A DNA stretch of 11,176 bases from an uncultured Acidimicrobiia bacterium (GTDB taxonomy: Bacteria; Actinomycetota; Acidimicrobiia; Spongiisociales; JAENVV01): contig CAJQPD010000365.1 of the NCBI GenBank assembly GCA_905480085.1, forward strand, positions 1-11,176, in the 5' to 3' direction. The stretch's first letter is position 1, and each line of letters begins with the position of its first letter. This document shows positions 1-5,904 of this stretch, one piece after another. Both the position numbers and the translations under genes were made by a program. The notes beneath the pieces were generated by a model that was given only the letters and a program-made list of their open reading frames with translations, was not told where the DNA came from and did no database searches.

Positions 1-779
1 CAAAGCTGGCCGGTGGATGAGAAGTAGTCCGGCGGCACACCGGCGACGAGTGTGGCCTTCCCGGTATCGTCGACCTCGAAGAGTTCCCGGTTGGCCCAGA
101 CGTCGGCCGAGTCGGACGAAACAAATATGGGGAGGTCGCCAATGATCCGAATTCCCCGGGAGGCGGCGTATTGATGCAGAGCATGCCACTGTTTGAAGAA
201 TAAGAACTGTCCGAATGCCACCCTGCGGAGTTCGTCGCCCGCGCCGACTCGTAACTGCTCGATGGCGGCCGGAACCCGGTCGCGAAACTCGGGCGACCAA
301 TTGATGAAGCTTCCACCGCCCTGGCGAGCTTTGATAACCATGAATAACGCGAAGTCGTCAAGCCAGGCAGACTCTGATTGCACGAATTTGTCGAATTCAT
401 CGACCAAACCGGCAGGATTGGTCTGGCTAAACGTCAGATAGGCCAGGTCGATCAAGGTGGTTTTCCACTTGATGGCTGCCCCGTAGTCGACCGAATGAGA
501 TGGAAGGCTCGGACGGTCTGCCGGTTCGTCCAGCAGCTGATCGCGGATGAGGAGGTCGGCACTGATGAGATACGGGTTTCCGGCAAACGACGAGAAACAC
601 TGGTAGGGAGAGTCACCATATCCGGTTGGTCCAAGCGGCAGGACTTGCCAGTAGGTGCAGCCCATGGCCGCGAGTGTGTCGATCCACGCGTATGCGGCCG
701 GTCCGAGATCTCCGATGCCGTCGGGTCCTGGTAGGGAGGTTGGATGGAGTAACACTCCACTTGAACGTTCGTGCAGCAT
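1..779 (-). CDS. malQ: 4-alpha-glucanotransferase (amylomaltase), N-terminal part, runs off the left edge
   Basis: A cytosolic GH77 enzyme that moves a 4-alpha-glucan segment from one maltodextrin to another, in glycogen/maltodextrin metabolism. The reading frame is open from the ATG at 779 to base 1, giving 259 codons with no frameshift. Near the N-terminus it reads SSGVLLHPTSLPGPDGIGDL, followed by TYWQVLPLGPTGYGDSPYQ and SSFAGNPYLISADLL. Later come FFKQWHAL, RIIGDLPIFVSSDSADVWAN and VAGVPPDYFSSTGQ. These are the hallmark blocks of the short (about 500-residue) amylomaltase type. The family's catalytic Asp and Glu lie further on, outside the window, so activity cannot be judged. The start is chosen because the family N-terminus begins only a few residues before LLHPTSLPGP, and a TATGGT box lies 7 bases upstream, suggesting a leaderless message. 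It diverges from the channel-like gene at 811. Identification is secure; only the C-terminal half is missing. Confidence 0.95.
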   Translation of the reverse strand, partial: MLHERSSGVLLHPTSLPGPDGIGDLGPAAYAWIDTLAAMGCTYWQVLPLGPTGYGDSPYQCFSSFAGNPYLISADLLIRDQLLDEPADRPSLPSHSVDYGAAIKWKTTLIDLAYLTFSQTNPAGLVDEFDKFVQSESAWLDDFALFMVIKARQGGGSFINWSPEFRDRVPAAIEQLRVGAGDELRRVAFGQFLFFKQWHALHQYAASRGIRIIGDLPIFVSSDSADVWANRELFEVDDTGKATLVAGVPPDYFSSTGQL

Positions 780-786
780 ACGGCGC

Positions 787-792
787 CACCAT
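787..792 (-). promoter_or_regulatory. Putative -10 box TATGGT for malQ (leaderless)
   Basis: On the minus strand TATGGT ends 7 bases before the malQ ATG, which would place the transcription start at or next to the start codon. No convincing -35 hexamer is seen at the proper distance, and no ribosome binding site fits. This is inference from position and from the same arrangement at other starts in this window. Confidence 0.35.
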
Positions 793-798
793 ACTGCC

Positions 799-804
799 TA
801 GGAT
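799..804 (+). promoter_or_regulatory. Putative -10 box TAGGAT for the channel-like gene (leaderless)
   Basis: TAGGAT is followed by exactly six bases and then the ATG at 811, the geometry of an actinobacterial TAnnnT -10 box with transcription starting at the A of the start codon. No -35 hexamer or Shine-Dalgarno sequence is evident. The malQ and channel promoters are packed face to face in the 31-base gap. Confidence 0.4.
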
Positions 805-810
805 CGGCGA

Positions 811-1911
811 ATGGCTGTTGCTGGATCCGTTGTGCTCTTCTCGCTGGGTCTCGTCTTGGTGGCCGCTACGCTCATCTCAGCAGTCCGCACCGTCGTCTTG
901 CCGCGGGCCGCCCAATCGTGGCTTACCGGGATGCTGTTCGGGGCATCGGGCAGGTTCTTCCAACTACTCGCCAATGAGCGACGGTCCTTTGAGGCGCGTG
1001 ATCGGGTCATGGCGTTATTTGCGCCGATCACGCTGGTACTGCTACCGGTGGTGTGGGTCATTGTGGTCGGAACGGGCTACACGGCGATGTTCAAGGCGAT
1101 CGGGGTGACCACCTGGACCGAGGCGTTCCGTGTTTCTGGTTCGAGCCTTCTGACCCTCGGATTTGCCCCGGTTGACACGAACCTCGAGCACATCCTGGCT
1201 TTCTCGGAAGCCATCCTGGGGTTGGGTTTGGTGGCGTTGCTCATCACCTTCCTACCGTCGCTCTACTCCTCGTTTGCTCGCCGGGAAGCCATGGTCACCC
1301 TGATGGAAGTACGGGCGGGAACTCCGCCAAGCGCGACCCAGTTTCTTCTCCGAGTTCATCGGATCGGATGGATCGACCATTTGGATCAGGAGTGGGCGGC
1401 TTGGGAGCAGTGGTTCGCCGAGGTGCAGGAAGCTCACACGACATTCCCGGCGTTGAATTTTCTCCGTTCCCCGCAGATGGACCTTTCGTGGATTACGGCC
1501 GCCGGAGCCGCACTGGACGCAGCCGCACTGGCACAGACATCGTTGGTTCGCGAGCCCAGTCCGGCAGGACGGGTGGTGATCCGGGCCGGATTTATAACAC
1601 TGCGGCGGATCGCAGATGTATTCGGGATCATCTACGACCCCGACCCCCAGTCCGGCGACCCGATTGCCCTGACGTTCGCCGAATTCGATGAGGCGCTCGA
1701 CGCCCTGGCCGAAGATGGGATCGCGGTGGTCGATGACCGCGAACAGGCGTGGAGAGACTTTTCGGGTTGGCGGGTCAACTATGAAGCGGTGCTCTTGGAG
1801 ATTGCCGAACTGATTATGGCCCCCTATGCGCCCTGGGTTTCCGACCGCTCAAGTGTGCAGCTCCATCCGCCTAAGCGGATCCGCTGGGGGCCTCGTCGAT
1901 CTCGATCGTGA
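811..1911 (+). CDS. Membrane protein with K+-channel-like pore fold and large cytosolic C-terminus
   Basis: A 366-residue protein with a hydrophobic helix at about 4-26, a second at about 70-92, an amphipathic stretch at 100-113, and a third membrane helix at about 126-152. Between the last two helices lies SSLLTLGFAP (111-120), placed where the pore helix and selectivity filter of two-helix potassium channels sit. The classical TVGYG is replaced by TLGFA, so ion selectivity, or even channel activity, is uncertain. About 210 soluble residues follow (from about 155). They contain two Trp-rich segments, such as WAAWEQWF (195-202), and carry no nucleotide-binding or RCK motif that I can recognise. 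The start is supported by the TAGGAT box six bases upstream. The C-terminus overlaps the convergent ATP-grasp gene by 41 bases. It is best described as a channel-family membrane protein of unknown ligand; the pore assignment comes from topology and motif position only. Confidence 0.75.
   Translation: MAVAGSVVLFSLGLVLVAATLISAVRTVVLPRAAQSWLTGMLFGASGRFFQLLANERRSFEARDRVMALFAPITLVLLPVVWVIVVGTGYTAMFKAIGVTTWTEAFRVSGSSLLTLGFAPVDTNLEHILAFSEAILGLGLVALLITFLPSLYSSFARREAMVTLMEVRAGTPPSATQFLLRVHRIGWIDHLDQEWAAWEQWFAEVQEAHTTFPALNFLRSPQMDLSWITAAGAALDAAALAQTSLVREPSPAGRVVIRAGFITLRRIADVFGIIYDPDPQSGDPIALTFAEFDEALDALAEDGIAVVDDREQAWRDFSGWRVNYEAVLLEIAELIMAPYAPWVSDRSSVQLHPPKRIRWGPRRSRS
1865..1880. terminator. Perfect hairpin at the convergent junction of the channel and ATP-grasp genes
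   Basis: ATCCGC, a CTAA loop, then GCGGAT form a perfect six-base-pair stem. The loop holds the stop codon (TAG on the minus strand) of the ATP-grasp gene. The right arm continues into a second palindrome, GCGGATCCGC (1875-1884). There is no U-tract on either side, so a role as a bidirectional terminator or RNA 3'-end stabiliser is only possible, not shown. Confidence 0.3.
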
Positions 1912-3139
1912 GCTTTTCGAAGGCGCTCCGCAAGGCGTGTTCAACGTGTTCAGGGCGGTCGGCCGTGGCGAATAGGAACCCGAGGTATCGGTTGCCTTCC
2001 GGCCACGCCTCGACTCGCTCGCCGACAGGAATGCTGATCGTAAGCCTGGTTATTCCCGGGACCTTCAGCGCGGCTTGCGTCCCGTGGACTCCCCGGAAAA
2101 AACCGGTGGTGGCGGTAGGCAGCATCATCACTCCGGAGGCGGCGTGATATGGGCGAATCTCGGGAATTCTCATACCGAGGGCTGCCCGGAGCAGCATGGT
2201 TTCGAGGCTGGTCCCGAGGAGTCCAAATTGCAGGGCTTGACCGCACAGGCCACCGATTGGTCGGGCGGCTATTTCAATGAGTCGAACAAAGGATTCATCG
2301 ATGCGGAGCTCGGCATGGATCGGGCCTTCGGTTAGACCGATTGCATCAATCGCTCTCTGGGTGGTGGCGGCCACTTCGGCAAGTACCTCTGGATGGTGCC
2401 GGGAGGGGGTTATGTACAGGGACTCCTCGAAGAACGGCCCGTCAAGCGGATCGGGCTTGTCCAGGACCGCAAGTACCTTCAGAAGTCCGCCGACGAGCAC
2501 TCCCTCGACCGCAACCTCCTGGCCGGGCACGAACCGTTCAAAGAGCAGTGGTTCGTTGGGATTGCGGCCTGCGCAAGCCAGGATTCGTCGGATTCGAGCC
2601 ACCGCTTCTGGTGCTTCTTGCGGTGAGTCGATCCGGATGACACCCTGAGATGCCGCCAGACTCAGGGGTTTGATGACCAGTGGCATGGTCAGTTCGGAAG
2701 CGGCCTGAGTCGGATCAGCCGACCGTTCGACGACGACGAATGGTGGCTGGGCCACCTTGCCTCGCAACGCCCGACGTAACATCGCCTTCTCCTTCGTGAT
2801 GGCGACTGCCGCAGGATGGTTATGCGCGAGTTTGAGATCGTGGGCGGCGTAGGCAGCTACCAACACACCTTGATCGTCGACTGGCACGATCGCCACGAAT
2901 GGGGTGGTGGCGTGGCGCTCGACGATGTCGGCAGCCGCTTGAATCGGATTGCCAAGATCCACGAGAAGAAAGTCGGCGTCGTCAAGAAGTAACTGGCGGC
3001 GCTCGGACACGACCGTGAGTCGAACCCCAAGGTCGCGGGCCGCTTCGACGAAGGCCGTGGCCCGATAGGTCTCCGAGGGAAGGATGATCGCAACGCGTTG
3101 CACGTCTCCATATTCGCTTGTTTGTGTGATGACAACCAA
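1871..3139 (-). CDS. ATP-grasp ligase of unknown substrate
   Basis: Predicted to activate a carboxylate as acyl phosphate with ATP and join it to an amine (ATP-grasp superfamily; closest in style to L-amino acid ligase/carnosine synthase-like enzymes). Of 422 residues, about 14-90 form the N-terminal alpha/beta domain (RVAIILPS). TKEKAMLRRAL (115-125) opens the ATP-grasp region, MPLVIKPLSLAASQGV (152-167) carries the ATP-binding Lys, and FERFVPGQEVAVEGVL (200-215) follows. HAELRID (275-281) and LIEIAARPIGG (287-297) supply the acidic metal-binding residues. The last 100 residues resemble the C-terminal lid of amino acid ligases. The given start is a TTG with no ribosome binding site but with a -10-like CATAGT six bases upstream. 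A GTG at 3103, giving a 410-residue protein that starts just before RVAIILPS, is a serious alternative. No biosynthetic partners lie nearby, so the substrate cannot be inferred. Confidence 0.85.
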   Translation of the reverse strand: MVVITQTSEYGDVQRVAIILPSETYRATAFVEAARDLGVRLTVVSERRQLLLDDADFLLVDLGNPIQAAADIVERHATTPFVAIVPVDDQGVLVAAYAAHDLKLAHNHPAAVAITKEKAMLRRALRGKVAQPPFVVVERSADPTQAASELTMPLVIKPLSLAASQGVIRIDSPQEAPEAVARIRRILACAGRNPNEPLLFERFVPGQEVAVEGVLVGGLLKVLAVLDKPDPLDGPFFEESLYITPSRHHPEVLAEVAATTQRAIDAIGLTEGPIHAELRIDESFVRLIEIAARPIGGLCGQALQFGLLGTSLETMLLRAALGMRIPEIRPYHAASGVMMLPTATTGFFRGVHGTQAALKVPGITRLTISIPVGERVEAWPEGNRYLGFLFATADRPEHVEHALRSAFEKLTIEIDEAPSGSA

Positions 3140-3145
3140 AACTGA

Positions 3146-3153
3146 ACTATGAT
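3146..3153. promoter_or_regulatory. Overlapping divergent -10 boxes between the ATP-grasp and NifU-like genes
   Basis: On the plus strand TATGAT (3148-3153) matches five of six consensus -10 bases and would start the NifU-like message near 3160, leaving room for the GGAG ribosome site. On the minus strand CATAGT (3151-3146) lies over the same bases, six nucleotides before the TTG at 3139. The intergenic gap is only 40 bases, so the two promoters must share this element or nearly so. The plus-strand box is the more convincing of the two. Confidence 0.4.
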
Positions 3154-3170
3154 GCCCTTTCGCGCACAGT

Positions 3171-3174
3171 GGAG
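3171..3174 (+). promoter_or_regulatory. Shine-Dalgarno GGAG that sets the TTG start at 3180
   Basis: GGAG is separated by five bases from the TTG at 3180. No ATG or GTG in frame is better placed, so this site decides the unusual TTG start of the NifU-like gene. It is one of the few classical ribosome sites in the window. Confidence 0.6.
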
Positions 3175-3179
3175 ATCCC

Positions 3180-3809
3180 TTGAGTACTCAACCGCTTTCG
3201 ATAACCGATGATGCGGTCGGCAAGATTATCGAGATTCGCGATGGCGAAGAGTCCGAACACGAACTTGCCCTATTTATCGAGATTACCGGTATCAACGGCC
3301 CGCAGTTTGTGTATGAGCTGAGCTTCATGCCGGTCTCGGACCAAAAAGAGACCGATGAGCGCTACACGTTCGGAGTGCTGTCGGTTCTCATTCCGAAGAA
3401 GGATGTCGTCAATCTCGATGGCGCCGTGCTGTCGCTCGGGTCTGACCCGGCCAACCCTGCATTGGCGATTGATAACCCCAATCAACCAGCCACGCCGTTG
3501 ATGAGCGGGGCAGGCATTCCTGGGGATCTGGTTGGTCCGCTCGCCGATAAGGTCCAGCAAGTGCTGGAGCGTCAGGTCAATCCTTCCATTGCCGGACACG
3601 GGGGAGCGGCTCGTCTCGTTTCTGTCGACGACCGTACCGCGTATCTCGAGCTTATGGGGGGCTGTCAAGGCTGTGGCATGGCATCTGTAACCCTCAAGCA
3701 GGGGATTGAGCGGATCCTCAAAGATGCGATTCCCGAGCTGCTGGCGGTGGAGGACGTGACGGATCATGCTTCTGGCACCGACCCGTACTACGAGGCCGCC
3801 AAGAAGTAA
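3180..3809 (+). CDS. NfuA-like Fe-S cluster carrier (degenerate IscA-like domain plus NifU C-terminal domain)
   Basis: Cytosolic protein predicted to carry a [4Fe-4S] cluster between two subunits and deliver it to client enzymes. Residues about 6-98 form an A-type (IscA/HesB-like) fold, with KIIEIRDGE near the start and GAVLSLGSDPANPALAIDNP at 81-100, but without the cluster-binding cysteines. This is normal for NfuA, where the domain recognises clients. Residues about 117-195 are the NifU C-terminal domain: VQQVLERQVNPSIAGHGG, then MGGCQGCGMASVTLKQGIE, with the CxxC at C162 and C165. Length (209) and domain order match NfuA. The start is a TTG, chosen because of the GGAG five bases upstream and because the N-terminal fold begins at once. 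No other Fe-S assembly genes are adjacent. I leave the symbol empty because actinobacterial members are usually named only NifU family. Confidence 0.92.
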   Translation: MSTQPLSITDDAVGKIIEIRDGEESEHELALFIEITGINGPQFVYELSFMPVSDQKETDERYTFGVLSVLIPKKDVVNLDGAVLSLGSDPANPALAIDNPNQPATPLMSGAGIPGDLVGPLADKVQQVLERQVNPSIAGHGGAARLVSVDDRTAYLELMGGCQGCGMASVTLKQGIERILKDAIPELLAVEDVTDHASGTDPYYEAAKK

Positions 3810-3881
3810 TCAGCGGGTTTCGATCCGCCAGATGTGGGTACGGTTCGCCCAAACCAGGTCGGCTTGAGTTTCCAAGCGAAT
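3810..3881. other. Short intergenic stretch after the NifU-like gene
   Basis: It holds a weak potential hairpin (GCGG at 3813-3816 pairing with CCGC at 3825-3828 across an eight-base loop) directly after the stop codon, without a U-tract. I see no other signal here. Confidence 0.3.
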
Positions 3882-4040
3882 TCAGGGTTCCTTGATGGCA
3901 TCCCATATCCGTCTTCGTCGCCCCACTTCAAAGAGAAGTTGTCCATCAAATCGATGTTCGCCCACTAGTTCGATAGGGGCGTGGGCCCAGCCGTAGTAAC
4001 TGACGGAGTCGGCGCCGGACGTGGCCCGGATGGCCGACAC
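3882..4040 (-). CDS. Possible small protein (52 residues), or remnant in frame after the stop of the neighbour
   Basis: From a GTG at 4040 the frame encodes 52 residues: VSAIRATSGADSVSYYGWAH, then an APIELVGEHRFDGQLLFEVG stretch and an Arg-rich end RRRRIWDAIKEP. An AAGG lies seven bases upstream. Composition and third-position GC look like real coding sequence, and no other gene occupies these bases. The frame is open further upstream, up to the TAG (4100-4098) that ends the duplicated-domain gene, and it is the same frame as that gene. So this could be a separate small gene, the severed C-terminal end of a once longer protein, or a readthrough extension. I do not recognise the family. Confidence that it is translated is low. 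Confidence 0.35.
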   Translation of the reverse strand: MSAIRATSGADSVSYYGWAHAPIELVGEHRFDGQLLFEVGRRRRIWDAIKEP

Positions 4041-4097
4041 CGCCGCCTTGCCGATCAGACTGAAATTTCTCGGCGCGTCTGAGACGGACCGTTTCGT

Positions 4098-4547
4098 CTA
4101 ACTGTCAGTGTGGGCTTTGAGGATGTGCTGTCGGCTCAGCCACGTGATGACCGAACCGGTCTGGAGAGCGTGCCAGTCGAAATCGCCGTTGAGGGCATCT
4201 GAGATTCGGTCACCCATTCCGACCGGAATGTGCAGCTGGCCGTTGAAGATATGACCGCCGGTGGCCTCGATCCGGGCAGGCACGCTGCTGACCAGGTTCT
4301 TGGCACCGGCGGAGGTCGCCGAAACTTCGGCGCCGACGATGTGATGGCGACCGACGAGGAAGAACCGACCGGCCTGGTCATGCATTGGCAGCATGGCGCT
4401 TGATGAACGCATCAGATCCAACACCGTCTCATGGCCACTGTGCGTGGCTGAGAACTCTGCCAGGAACAGTGTGCCGCGTACGACGGTGGAATTGGTCAGG
4501 TACAGGGAGGCAGAGGTCTCAAGCTTGGCGACCCGGTAGTCGTTCAT
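4098..4547 (-). CDS. Two-copy-domain protein coupled to pilT, function unknown
   Basis: A 149-residue soluble protein with no signal peptide or membrane helix. It consists of two diverged copies of one domain of about 60 residues. Copy one spans about 6-75, with VRGTLFLA, then ETVLDLMRSSSAMLPM, then LVGRHHIVGAE. Copy two spans about 90-146, with FNGQLHIPVG, then DRISDALNGDFDWHAL, then WLSRQHILKAH. Matching blocks are RGTLFLA/NGQLHIP and GRHHIVGAE/SRQHILKAH. The predicted pattern is beta strands around one helix in each copy. The ATG overlaps the pilT stop (ATGA at 4547-4544), so it is translationally coupled to pilT and probably made in proportion to it. A role with the pilus retraction ATPase is inferred from this coupling only. 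I do not recognise a named family. Confidence 0.8.
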   Translation of the reverse strand: MNDYRVAKLETSASLYLTNSTVVRGTLFLAEFSATHSGHETVLDLMRSSSAMLPMHDQAGRFFLVGRHHIVGAEVSATSAGAKNLVSSVPARIEATGGHIFNGQLHIPVGMGDRISDALNGDFDWHALQTGSVITWLSRQHILKAHTDS

Positions 4548-5623
4548 GTTTGTTTGGCTGGATGGTCGGGCGGCAAGAACGGAAGGATCAGCTCGGTGTT
4601 GATGGCCCGTTCGAAAGCGGTTTCCGGGTCGATGCGCTTGGCCATCAGAAGCTCAAGAATGGCGTGGTCGAGTGTTTGCATGCCGCCTGACCGCCCGGTT
4701 TGCATCAACGAGGGAATCTGGAAAGTCTTTCCCTCGCGGATTAGGTTGGCGATCGCCGGGGTGCAGATCATGATCTCGAGAGCGGCTACCCGGCCCGGTG
4801 TATCGACCGTCCGGAACAGCGTTTGTGCAACGACTGCCTTGAGCGAGTCTGCCAGTGTTGAGCGTATCTGTTCCTGCTCATCAGCCGGAAAGACCTCGAT
4901 GATCCGATCGACGGTTTTGGCCGCGTTGTTGGTGTGAAGCGTGCCGAAGACCAGGTGGCCGGTAGCGGCGGCCTCGATGGCAAGGCGAATGGTTTCAAGG
5001 TCGCGCATTTCGCCAACCAGGATGATGTCCGGGTCTTCGCGCAGCGCCGCCCTAAGTGCGGCTGAGAACGAACGGGTATGGCTGCCGACCTCCCGATGGT
5101 TCACGAGGGCCATCCGGCTTTTGTGGACGAATTCGACCGGGTCCTCGATCGTGAGGATGTGATCGTTTCTGGTCTTGTTCGCCTCGTCGATGATGGCAGC
5201 CAACGTGGTGGATTTGCCAGATCCAGTTGGGCCGGTGACGAGCACGAGGCCTTTGTGGAGTTGGGCCAGGTTTGTGACCTGACGGGGAAGATTCAGCTGC
5301 TCGCAGGCGAGGATGTCTTCGGGGATGAGACGGAACACGGCCGCTGCTCCGCTCTTTTGTACAAAGAGGTTGGCCCGGAACCGGGCCAGACCGGGCACCT
5401 GGTACCCAAAGTCGACGTCACCGCTCCCCTCGAAGGACGCCCAGAGCTCCGGTGGCGTGATTTCCCGCAGCAAAGCTCTGACCGTCTGGTCATTGAGCCG
5501 TTCGGACTTGACCCGAACCAGGTCTCCGTGGATTCGCATGATCGGAACCTGGCCGGCGACCAGGTGAAGGTCCGACCCACCTTGTTGATGGAGCCCCCGA
5601 AAGAGCGGATCAAGTTTGGCCAT
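4544..5623 (-). CDS. pilT: Type IV pilus retraction ATPase PilT
   Basis: Hexameric secretion-superfamily ATPase at the inner face of the membrane that drives pilus disassembly or twitching. It has 359 residues, the usual PilT length. The N-terminal PAS-like domain opens with GGSDLHLVAGQVPIMRIHGD (15-34). The RecA-like core has Walker A GPTGSGKST (131-139), Asp box LTIEDPVEF (157-165), Walker B PDIILVGEMRD (198-208) and His box TGHLVFGTLHTNNAA (221-235). AIANLIREGK (290-299) corresponds to the AIRNLIRE motif typical of PilT and needed for retraction, which separates it from PilB. The start has a GAGGG ribosome site four bases upstream. It leads a two-gene unit with the duplicated-domain protein. 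No pilin, PilB, PilC or PilM-Q gene is in the window, so whether it serves a pilus encoded elsewhere is unknown. Confidence 0.95.
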   Translation of the reverse strand: MAKLDPLFRGLHQQGGSDLHLVAGQVPIMRIHGDLVRVKSERLNDQTVRALLREITPPELWASFEGSGDVDFGYQVPGLARFRANLFVQKSGAAAVFRLIPEDILACEQLNLPRQVTNLAQLHKGLVLVTGPTGSGKSTTLAAIIDEANKTRNDHILTIEDPVEFVHKSRMALVNHREVGSHTRSFSAALRAALREDPDIILVGEMRDLETIRLAIEAAATGHLVFGTLHTNNAAKTVDRIIEVFPADEQEQIRSTLADSLKAVVAQTLFRTVDTPGRVAALEIMICTPAIANLIREGKTFQIPSLMQTGRSGGMQTLDHAILELLMAKRIDPETAFERAINTELILPFLPPDHPAKQT

Positions 5624-5627
5624 GTGA

Positions 5628-5632
5628 CCCTC
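5628..5632 (-). promoter_or_regulatory. Shine-Dalgarno GAGGG for pilT
   Basis: GAGGG on the minus strand sits four bases before the pilT ATG at 5623, so this message has a conventional leader, unlike several neighbours. No clear -10/-35 pair could be assigned in the bases upstream of it. Confidence 0.5.
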
Positions 5633-5692
5633 TGTCGTCGAATTGCATTGCCGAGCGTTGCTATGACTCCATCGACTCGAAAGGCCTCCTGG

Positions 5693-5722
5693 TTGAGGAC
5701 AACCTTGTGGGCCGGGTACCGG
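5693..5722 (+). promoter_or_regulatory. Putative promoter TTGAGG-18-TACCGG for the 49-residue membrane protein
   Basis: TTGAGG (5693-5698) is followed after 18 bases by TACCGG (5717-5722), and after six more bases by the ATG at 5729. The spacing repeats that of the other leaderless starts in this window, although the last base of the -10 box is G rather than T. It supports the small gene at 5729 being real. Confidence 0.35.
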
Positions 5723-5728
5723 GCGACC

Positions 5729-5878
5729 ATGGAACCAGTCTCGCTATTCCTCGCAACGACACTGGTTTTCGGGCTTTGGTTGGTCCTTGAGGTCTTGGGG
5801 CACGGAATCCTCACGCCGGCGGCCATAGTGGTCGCGGCCGGCACCGAACTGATCGGAACTACGGAGGATCCCGGATAG
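5729..5878 (+). CDS. Small one-helix membrane protein (49 residues)
   Basis: It starts MEPVSLFLATTLVFGLWLVL and continues EVLGHGILTPAAIVVAAGTE before a polar tail ending in EDPG. Residues about 4-22 form a clear hydrophobic helix; a second, shorter apolar stretch (about 26-42) could be a re-entrant or second segment. Most third codon positions are G or C, as in the neighbouring genes, and a plausible promoter with leaderless spacing precedes the ATG. The same frame is open far upstream, but that part is antisense to pilT and not plausible as protein. It diverges from pilT and lies 26 bases before the metalloprotease gene, so it may be co-transcribed with it, although that gene has its own -10-like box. 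I do not recognise a family. Confidence 0.5.
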   Translation: MEPVSLFLATTLVFGLWLVLEVLGHGILTPAAIVVAAGTELIGTTEDPG

Positions 5879-5892
5879 CCAGGCGATCCGCG

Positions 5893-5898
5893 TAGGCT
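5893..5898 (+). promoter_or_regulatory. Putative -10 box TAGGCT for the M50 protease (leaderless)
   Basis: TAGGCT is followed by six bases and the ATG at 5905, the same geometry as at 811. No Shine-Dalgarno sequence is present before this ATG, which favours leaderless translation from its own start site. The -35 region is not recognisable. Confidence 0.4.
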
Positions 5899-5904
5899 GT
5901 CTGC

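Noticed and set aside
452..760. 102-residue minus-strand frame near the left edge
   Set aside because: It is the shifted-frame shadow of malQ, whose true frame starts at 779 and has all family motifs.
626..1108. 160-residue plus-strand frame spanning the malQ/channel gap
   Set aside because: Arg/Ser/Cys-rich composition typical of an off-frame reading; it overlaps both real genes.
3270..3767. 165-residue minus-strand frame
   Set aside because: It is antisense to the NifU-like gene, whose CxxC domain is unambiguous.
3813..3830. T-arm-like string GGGTTTCGATCCGCC suggesting a tRNA
   Set aside because: No acceptor, D or anticodon arm can be folded around it; it is more likely a chance hairpin after the stop codon.
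5078..5728. Long plus-strand open frame opposite pilT
   Set aside because: It is antisense to the conserved PilT coding sequence and shows no domain; only its last 49 codons (from 5729) look like a real protein.
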